Positions 57,435 through 64,000 of a DNA stretch of 64,000 bases are shown in pieces; the stretch's first letter is position 1; each line of letters starts with the position of its first letter. The notes under the pieces were generated by a model, which saw only the letters and a program-made list of their open reading frames with translations, had not been told where the DNA came from and made no database searches. The DNA is taken from assembly GCA_039720395.1 (NCBI GenBank), contig CM077827.1, forward strand, positions 19,829,602 to 19,893,601, in the 5' to 3' direction. Origin of the DNA: Liquidambar formosana (Eukaryota; Streptophyta; Magnoliopsida; Saxifragales; Altingiaceae). The translations under genes were made by a program, and so were the position numbers.

Positions 57435-58260
57435 TATACCTCTAGCAAGTGCGGAGGAGAATGGAAAGGCTGCTACTTTTCCAGGAAAATTGGGAAAATA
57501 TCTTAGATGATGAGAGTACAGAGGATGATAATGTTCATACTTCCACTCCTCAGCAAGTCTCGTAGTGGAAAGCACACTACTGTTTCCAATGATTATCAAC
57601 AAATGGTTCATGAGCACGTGGATCATATAATTGAGGAGGCCGTGAATCACATTTTTGAGACTGTTGAGGCAGTTATTGGCAATAATTCAGCTTCAAGTTC
57701 TTCATGTAATGATGCAAGCTTAGATCAAGAGCTTAATTCCTCATATGGCAACAATGCTACGATTGAGGGAGGGTTCTAGTGTAGGAACAAGTTGGCAAAA
57801 ATGACAATTATGCTCAAGGGCAACCTATTGCTACTCAATAAGGTACTTTTTCTTCTACTATTCTCGAACAAATCAATTTAGTCATTAACGATGTGGAAGA
57901 AAGGCGGGTGAATAAAGACTCCTTTACACCCCTTTTATCTAAGTCCCAACAAAAAAAACTCAAACAACAAGCTAAGCAAGCCACAGCCACCACGTCTTAC
58001 CATTTGCGGGATAGGAATTCTACTAAAACCTCTAAATATGAAGATTTTGTACTTAAACATTAGAGGACGCAGATATATATATATATCCTCATTGGGATTG
58101 CGAGCTAGATTGTGACATGCTATAAGTCACTAAGACCAGACGTGACCTTTATCTTTTACTATCTTCTTTCTTTCTTTTCTTTTCTTTTCTTTTATTTATT
58201 AATAATATTTAGAGTTGTTTGCACTAAGATGCGAACAACTTCTTTGTTAAAATAATAAAT
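57435..58260 (+). mobile_element. Retroposon of unknown family inside LINE E
   Basis: LINE E text stops at GTATTTTAGTTT and resumes at GAGTTGGTGTC (58265). The inserted 0.8 kb ends in the A-rich tail AATAATAAATAAATAAAT, as in non-LTR elements, and contains words such as TPLLSKSQQKKLKQQAK that resemble the end of LINE ORF1. A 90-codon frame at 57507-57779 has no known domain. A CTTTTCTTTTCTTTT run lies at 58170-58195. Confidence 0.5.
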
Positions 58261-58261
58261 A

Positions 58262-58543
58262 AATAAATTTGAGTTGGTGTCTAGGTTGAGGGTAAATATG
58301 AGTAAAAGTTCTTTATCTAGCATCAATTGCCCATGAGATAAGTTAGCAAGGTTGGCAAGGGTATTAGGATTGCTCTTCTGAAAGTTCGCCTGTTGAATAC
58401 CTAGCATTGCCTTTAAGGGGGGATCCCAAGACTTGATGCCTTTTGGTCTCCAGTGATTTTTAATATAGGGAAAAGGTTTGATGGATGAAGAAAGCTTTAA
58501 TGTCCTAAGGAGGAAGCCTTATCTTAATTTAATTAGTTTTGGC
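58262..58543 (+). pseudogene. LINE E ORF2, RT continuation
   Basis: FELVSRLRVNMSKSSLSSIN and LARLARVLG, then AFKGGSQDLMPFG: the block after the palm box, continuing the frame of 57434 after the insertion. Confidence 0.75.
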
Positions 58544-59152
58544 TATAGTAACCAAGAGCCAAGATCCAAGACTCCTGAAGTCCTAAGACAAAAAGGCCTA
58601 GATGGATAAAGTGAGGTGAGGTACTAGGTCCACGTATTTTGTACCACATCGCCTGGTCAGAAAGGATCATTGGGTTATATATGTGGGCTCACATCCTTAA
58701 CTTGCAACGACGCGTTTTAAAGCCGTGAAAGGTACCCAAAAGCAGGACAATATCATTGCAAGTGAAAAGGTGTGGTGTTACAGTTTGGTATTCAGAACCG
58801 AACCTACCTCACAGTGGTAGGGAAATTCTCCACATGAGAACATGTAGCCCTTTAAAGGGGCGAATTGTAGTGATCAAGAGCCAAGAGCCAAGAGTCAAGA
58901 CTCTTGAGGCAAAGAAGCCAAGATGGATGAGGTGAGATGAGGTGAGGTGGGGTGAGGTGAGGTGCTAGGTCTACGTACTTTGTCCTATATAACCTGGTTA
59001 GAAAAGGTCGATGGGTTACATATGTAGGTTCACATCCTTAACTAGCAACAATGCATTTTAAAGCCGTGATGGGTAACCAAAAGCTGAAAATATCACTGTA
59101 ATGAAAAAATGGTTTTTTTTTCTTTTGCTAAGAGAAAATAAGGGGTGTTACA
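58544..59152 (+). mobile_element. TRIM: miniature LTR retrotransposon, 609 bp
   Basis: Two direct repeats (58544-58782, about 239 bp; 58866-59152, about 287 bp) share CCAAGAGCCAAGA, CTAGGTC.ACGTA, AGGTTCACATCCTTAACT-type blocks and end in GGTGTTACA. Between them are only about 83 bases: a PBS (TGGTATTCAGAACC, 58786-58799) and a polypurine tract (TTTAAAGGGGCGAA, 58851-58864). No coding capacity exists, as defines TRIMs. The second LTR has an extra GAGGTGAGGTG expansion. It interrupts LINE E between SFG and LTGKFTYSLY. Confidence 0.85.
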
Positions 59153-59800
59153 GCCTTACAGGCAAGTTTACCTATTCATTATATCATTATATGTCTCTTT
59201 TTAAGATTCCTAAGAGGGTAGCTTCTAGGATTGAATAAATGATGAGGGATTTTTTATTAGAGGGTAGTGGGTAGGGTAAGAGGGATCACTTAGGGAATTG
59301 GGAGGTGGTTACTAGGGTCTAGAGATAAAAGGGGCTTGCTTTGGGTAATGTTATTGTGAGGAACATCACTTTGACTGGTAACTAGCTCTGAGATTTCCTT
59401 TAGAGAAGGGATTCTTTGAGGCATTCGGTTATCAAAAGTAAATATTAGGTTGCGGGATAATGGTTGGGATTTTCAGCCTTGTGTTAGGGTTTCTGCTCGA
59501 ATGTCCAGGAAAGTTCATCTCTCAAGGTTTGCCCCAGTTCTTTGGATCATACCTCTTTTGTAGGGTAGGTAATGGGGAGAGGATTCACCTTTGGGAGGAT
59601 GTTTGGTGGGATGACTACCCTTTTTCTATCAGATTTCCACGTTTATATTCCATTATCTCAAGCTAATGGTTCTTCTATATTAGATTTGGTTGTTTCCTCC
59701 TCCATTCCTACTGGGCGGGATTTTAAGGTTATTAGATATCTTAATGATCGAAAAATTAGTGACTTCCTTCTTTGGGATTGTTGCTAGAGGGAGTTGTACT
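59153..59800 (+). pseudogene. LINE E ORF2, C-terminal half
   Basis: LTGKFTYSLYHYMSLFKIPK, then a degenerate NWEVVTRV, GLALGNVIVRN, and RVGNGERIHLWEDVWWDDYP (59460-59787). Stops are scattered. Confidence 0.8.
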
Positions 59801-59874
59801 TCGACTATCATCTTTGGATAGGAGAAGGTAGATTCCCCATTCCTTGCAAATCCATTTTGAATTCTTTAATTCTT

Positions 59875-59920
59875 TCTTCTTCTTTTTTCTTTTTTTTTTT
59901 TTTTTTTTTTGAATAAAGTT
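59875..59920 (-). mobile_element. 46-bp poly(A)-tailed micro-insertion
   Basis: TTCTTTAATTCTT occurs exactly on both sides (59862-59874 and 59921-59933). Between them are only a pyrimidine-rich T tract and GAATAAAGTT. This fits an extremely 5'-truncated retroposed copy on the minus strand. LINE E text resumes after it. Confidence 0.6.
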
Positions 59921-60601
59921 TTCTTTAATTCTTGGTTTTGGTTTTGGTTTCTTCCCTTTAAGATGATTTGGAAATCAAAAAATCCTTTAAAGGTCAAGAT
60001 TTTTGTATGGAAATACTTTTAGTTTTTTAGTTTTTTTTATTTTTATTTTTTATCAACAACAAAGAAATAATATTATATTATTAATAAAGAAGAAGAAAAG
60101 ATACAAAGGAGGACAAGGAGCCCACCAAGTAAAAGGCAAAAACAAGAAAACTAAAAAGCACAAAATGATTTCCAATTACACTTAATAATAAACAATGGAA
60201 TCCCTAAAAACTTTCGATATCAAAGTCTGCCTTAAAGTAAAATTCTCATATCTTTATATAGGCTACTACCTTTAAATCCTAAAAACAAAATTGGAAAGTA
60301 CAATAAAAAAAATAGAAATATTAATAAATAAAACTATATCCTACAATAAATAAACTAAACCCTAGGGCCCCGGCTAATACAAGTCTGAAATGTGTGCAAC
60401 ACGTAGGCCTTCTCTTGAGGTCCTCCATCCTTACCCCATCACTCCTTCTTCAAATTTGTCACCAAAGATCCTAGCATTTCTTTCAAGCCAAATAACCCAC
60501 AAAACAGCATAGCTAGATCCACAAAGACTTGACCCTCTCTCTTGGTCCTACCAAAGCCCTAAAAAGCGACCTCAAACATGCCTAAAATATGCTACAATTA
60601 C

Positions 60602-60643
60602 AGGCCAATCGGAGTTGCCTAAAATATCAACTCCGATTGGCCT
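60602..60643. repeat. Perfect 16-bp hairpin at the LINE F/copia junction
   Basis: AGGCCAATCGGAGTTG (60602-60617) and its exact complement (60628-60643) are separated by ten bases. Confidence 0.9.
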
Positions 60644-60644
60644 A

Positions 60645-61680
60645 AACTTCATGGACATATTCTCCTCCACATAAATAATATGCTAGTGAAGTATTTTCAA
60701 ATTTGTCACAACCCTTATTGTATATGTTGATGATATTGTAATAACTAGTGATGATGTGAAGGAGATATAAAAATTGAAACATGACTTAGCCAAGGAGTTT
60801 GAAATCAAGGAACTTAGGAATTTAAAATACTTTTTGGGTATTGAAGTTGCTAGATCTCAGAAAGGTATTTTTATTTCCCAAAGAAATATGTTCTTGATCT
60901 TCTTAAAGAGAAAGGGATGCTTGGATGCAAAGCATGTGATATTCCTATAGAACAAAATCAGAGACTGGGTGAAGATAGAGGGAGCCTATAGTAGATAGGG
61001 GGAGATATCAACGATTAGTTGGTAAATTGATTTACTTATCTCACACTCACCTAGATATTGCATATGCTGTTAGTGTGGTGAGTCAATTCATGCATTCTGC
61101 TCTTGACTCTCATTTAGAGGCTGTTTATCGGATCCTTCGCTACTTGAAATCTGCTCCCAAAAAAGAGATATTGTTCTCAAGACATGATCATTTGAGAATA
61201 GAGTCGTATACAAACTGCAGATTGGGCAAGCTCTATCACTGATAGAAGATCCACCTCGGGTTACTGTACTTTGTAGGTAGAAATCTTGTAACTTGGCGAA
61301 GTAAGAAACAATTTGTAATTGCTAAATCCAGTGCAGAAGCTGAGTTTAGATCCATGGCTTATGGGGTGTGTGAGTTACTTCGGTTAAAGATATTGCTACA
61401 GGAATTAGGTTTTGAATGCAAAGTTCCTATGTGGTTGTATTGTGATAATAAGTCAGCTATCAATATTGCACATAACCTAGTTCAACATGATCGAACTAAG
61501 CATATTGAAGTTGATAGGCATTTTATGAAAGAGAAGTTGAGTTATGGAGAGATTTGCACTCTATATATGAGAACTGAAGATCAGCTTGCTGATATCTAGA
61601 CCAAAGGAGTACCTAACAAAGTGTTTCATGATGTGCTTGCCAAGTTGGGCATGAGGGATATCTTTGCACCAACTTGAGGG
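60645..61680 (+). pseudogene. Ty1/copia pol fragment (RT end and RNase H)
   Basis: The catalytic box LIVYVDDIVITSDDVKEI (near 60715) is followed by LRNLKYFLGIEVARSQKGIF, YLSHTHLDIAYAVSVVSQFM (61027 on) and RNase H (SSAEAEFRSMAYGVCELLRL, LYCDNKSAINIAHNLVQHDR, HIEVDRHFMKEKL, then TEDQLADI, with TKG after a TAG). Stops and shifts are present. The left part of the element is missing and its edge coincides with a perfect hairpin. Confidence 0.88.
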
Positions 61681-61684
61681 GGAG

Positions 61685-61928
61685 TGTTGAATATTGGTTA
61701 TGTTTTATGTGTTTTATTCATGCTTTATTACTTCTACTTAGTTGAACGGTATTCTTGTAATTGTAGCATATAGGAAGTATAAATAATATGCTAGTAGAGA
61801 AGGAACCCTAAGGTTCACTCTATTTTTCTCCTTCTTCTTCTCTTCTCTTCTTCTCTTCTTTTCTTATTTCTTCATTCATTTATATACAAACCAACTGTAT
61901 TTACTTTTTATCACGAAATTCCATAACA
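61685..61928 (+). mobile_element. 3' LTR of the copia fragment in LINE F
   Basis: The polypurine tract TTGAGGGGGAG precedes TGTTGAATATTGG. The end is taken at CCATAACA, after which LINE F text resumes. The interior has a CTTCTTCTCTTCTC leader. Confidence 0.75.
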
Positions 61929-61931
61929 AAA

Positions 61932-62345
61932 GAAACCTTGTTCAACTGGAAAATTTCCACAACCGCTTCCTAGTTGAGGTCAAATTCCTAGGAACCACAT
62001 TATCCAAACTTAGACCACCCCTATCTCTAGGACGCAGCACCTCCTCCCAATTAACCCAACGATCCTTCTTACCATTATCACCTACCTTCCCATAAAAGTC
62101 TCTCTGCAACTTCTCCATTCTATTGGTTACCTTCTTTGGAATCTGAAAGAGGAACAAATAATATGTATACTAGCAAAGCCTACCACCCTTAGAAATATAC
62201 ACTTTCTTCCACCCATCTAATCTTTTGCCTACTTTCTCAACCATAGAATCCCAAGAGCTACAAGACAAAGGATTGCCTCCTATAGGCATTCCAAGGCTAC
62301 TCCATAGTCCACTCACTAACAAAGGACCCTAACAAACCCACCTAT
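61932..62345 (-). pseudogene. LINE F ORF2, RT thumb region
   Basis: SWDSMVEKVGKRLDGWKKVY then ISKGGR, FLFQIPKKVTNRMEKLQRDF and WVNWEEVLRPRDRGGLSLDN. It is the direct continuation of the RT piece at 62445. Confidence 0.8.
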
Positions 62346-62373
62346 CTGTAGATCTTACCCCTCTTAGCATTGA

Positions 62374-62393
62374 CCCCCCCCCCCCCCCCCCCC
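62374..62393. repeat. C20 homopolymer
   Basis: Twenty consecutive C residues lie between the two RT parts of LINE F. On the coding strand this is a G run. Confidence 0.9.
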
Positions 62394-62444
62394 ACAAAGG
62401 CAAAAAGAACTATTATCCAAATTAACCTTAAGACCCAAAATCAA

Positions 62445-62802
62445 TTAAATGCCCCTCACAAGCATAGCCAAGTTAGTCAACTTCTCCTCATCACCATTGA
62501 AGAAGAAAATAGTATCATCTGCAAACTGAAGATGAGAAACTCTCCATCTAACCACCTCAAAACCTCTCACTACCACCACTTCCTCTGCTGTTGTAATCAT
62601 TCTACTCAACACATCAACTAACATGAGCAAAAAAATGTGAAAGAGAGTCCGCTTGTCTAAGGCCCCTAAAGGCTTTGAACCACCCCTTGGGCTTACCATT
62701 CACAATCGCCGCAACATTCATAAAGCTAAAACACCCTCTCACCAATCTTCTCCATCTCTTGCCACTTTTAAAATCCACAACCAATCCTTTCTCTACCTTC
62801 AA
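62445..62802 (-). pseudogene. LINE F ORF2, RT palm region
   Basis: AAIVNGKPKGWFKAFRGLRQ (then AD for GD) and VSHLQFADDTIFFFNGDEEK with an intact FADD box, in two overlapping frames separated by a frameshift near 62640. Confidence 0.85.
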
Positions 62803-62850
62803 TTTTAACCCTAAAACCTTTACTTTTCACCATAAATCCTAAACCTAACT

Positions 62851-63370
62851 ATCTATACAATTTAACCTTGAAAATATTAAAAATTCTCATTCTGTCCAAA
62901 ATTTACAGCAAGCTTTTTTCCTTCGATTTTTTTTTTTTTTTTTGACGTAAATTTTGTATTCTCAAACAAAAAATGACATGGTCCATATACATGCAAGAGA
63001 GAGAGAGAGAGAGCTCCGTTTTTCCTTTGATTTATTATATTATTCTTCCTTATGCCATCACCAAATTAAACCTTATTCCATCTACAAACCTTAATATAAC
63101 TACCCCTTTTACAAACCTTAAAGAAAACAAGATTCTGGCACACATATGCTTGATTTTAGGCAACCTTAATCTCTACGTGAAGGGTTGTCCTAAATTATCA
63201 CCATTAACTACGGCTTCAAGCCTTCACCACTGACAATGGCTTCACCATTAACCATCACTTTAACATTAATGGCTTCATCATGCTCCCTACCCTTAGCACA
63301 CTCCCTACCATCAGAATGCTATGTGTCCACAATATTGGTCATGTTCACAAGATACGTGCAATATCCTCAA
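62851..63370. other. Unassigned, with T and GA runs
   Basis: Poly(T) at 62926-62943 and (GA)n at 62996-63013 are followed by low-complexity text with the repeated word ACTCCCTACC. I see no gene. Confidence 0.5.
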
Positions 63371-64000
63371 CTAGGGGTGTGCATGGCTCGACTTGATTCT
63401 ATTTAAGGTTAAAATTCAAACCATACCAAAGTAGTTCAGTTCAGTAATTACCAAACCAAAACTACTAAAAAAACTGAACCAAACCAAACCAAAAACTATC
63501 GGTTTGGTTCCGGTTTTTCCATATCAAGTATAAACAAGTCATGGATATATAGTAAAGAACATGAGAATTCTAAACTGATATCAGATGCACCCACATCATA
63601 TTTTTTTTTAAAAAAAACAAAAAAAAATATATATTGATAAAATTAAAATTACAAGATAAGGTAATTTTACAACCATATTAAATTTACAAGATAAAATTAA
63701 AAATTAATAAAACCATATTAAATTTACAAGATAAGGTAACATGAGTGAGAAGTTTACAAAGGGAGAAAAGAATTCCATGCATCAAAGTCACAAGTAATCA
63801 ACTTTATGCAAAGCAACCTATCAATATGAGAAAGTAGCCTAAAATAATGCTATCTTCCTGGGTAGTAATATAAAGATAAGGAAAAGAAATGCATAGAAAT
63901 TACAATAGAAACAGGATAATCTAGATTTAAAATGGGATTTAAATAATATAGGTCGCATATTTGCACATCAACGCAGAAATTGTACACGAACACATCTGGA
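63371..64000. mobile_element. Left part of a CTAGGGGTGT-type MITE, cut by window end
   Basis: It begins CTAGGGGTGTGCATGG, then CCAAACCAAAC and CGGTTTGGTTCCGG words, the same layout as the 676-bp MITE at 21219-21894. The right end was not found before 64000. Confidence 0.55.

Larger units (their letters stand above)
55315..60020 (+). mobile_element. LINE E: plus-strand LINE with three insertions
   Basis: ORF2 starts at about 55316 (MKIISWNVRCLDREG after one correction of reading) and its domains follow in order to a zf-RVT-like WKSKNPLKVKIFVWKYF near 60015. It is interrupted at 57435-58260, by a TRIM at 58544-59152 and by a 46-bp insertion at 59875-59920. The 3' end is cut by the opposed LINE F. 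Confidence 0.8.
60027..62850 (-). mobile_element. LINE F: minus-strand LINE, split by a copia fragment
   Basis: T-rich sequence at 60027-60060 is the tail. On the minus strand: RT (62802-62445), thumb (62345-61932), then after the copia insertion the C-terminus (60630-60440) with VLWVIWLERNARIFGDKFEE. It is truncated at the 5' end near 62850. It lies tail to tail with LINE E. Confidence 0.8.

Noticed and set aside
57507..57779. 90-codon frame as a host gene
   Set aside because: It lies inside an insertion within LINE E, ends in an A-rich tail context and shows no known domain.
1..64000. CRISPR arrays, operons, tRNA or rRNA genes
   Set aside because: No regular spacer arrays, no cloverleaf with A and B boxes and no rRNA text were seen; the PBS motifs resemble tRNA ends only because they pair with them.

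Overview
This window looks like nuclear DNA of an angiosperm, probably a eudicot with a large, repeat-rich genome. It is AT-rich and packed with nested, decayed plant retroelements (Ty3/gypsy chromoviruses, Ty1/copia, RNase H-bearing L1-type LINEs, a TRIM, a Helitron, hAT-like MITEs). I cannot name the species. I recognise one host gene: VPS26, a retromer subunit, on the minus strand. Its ten body exons, all with GT-AG junctions and compatible phases, can be placed to the base between 54389 and 23351. Spliced, they encode residues 2-301 of a normal-length plant VPS26. The initiator codon must lie in a separate upstream exon; 54513-54515 is a candidate.

Layout. 1-9.1 kb: a chromovirus-type gypsy element on the plus strand (LTR, PBS, broken gag, near-intact protease-RT-RNase H, broken integrase). 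9.1-13.3 kb: LTR-like repeat ending in an Ogre/Tat-like fragment. 13.3-15.1 kb: a copia-like LTR split by a 902-bp Helitron and a 219-bp MITE. 15.3-20.85 kb: a nearly full LINE on the minus strand. 20.9-21.9 kb: an Ogre-like fragment and a 676-bp hAT MITE. 22-54.5 kb: the VPS26 gene. 55.3-62.85 kb: two opposed LINEs invaded by a TRIM, another retroposon and a copia fragment. 63.37 kb to the end: the start of another MITE.

Most of the VPS26 gene is transposon. The intron between exons D and E holds a LINE with an exact 15-bp target duplication. The 8.7-kb intron C-D holds a LINE split by two ATATCG-rich hAT MITEs and a third element, plus an Ogre-like LTR. The 14.2-kb intron A-B holds a LINE fragment and a copia element, which holds a minus-strand gypsy remnant, which holds a gypsy unit, which holds a hAT MITE, which holds another MITE.

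The most unusual object is that gypsy unit (42278-50571). Its two ~2.9-kb LTRs face each other (inverted) around a 1.2-kb integrase remnant, yet both outer flanks carry the same 5-bp repeat TTTCC. This suggests one integration of an aberrant palindromic cDNA. Because it sits in a VPS26 intron, the pre-mRNA should be able to fold into a very long hairpin.
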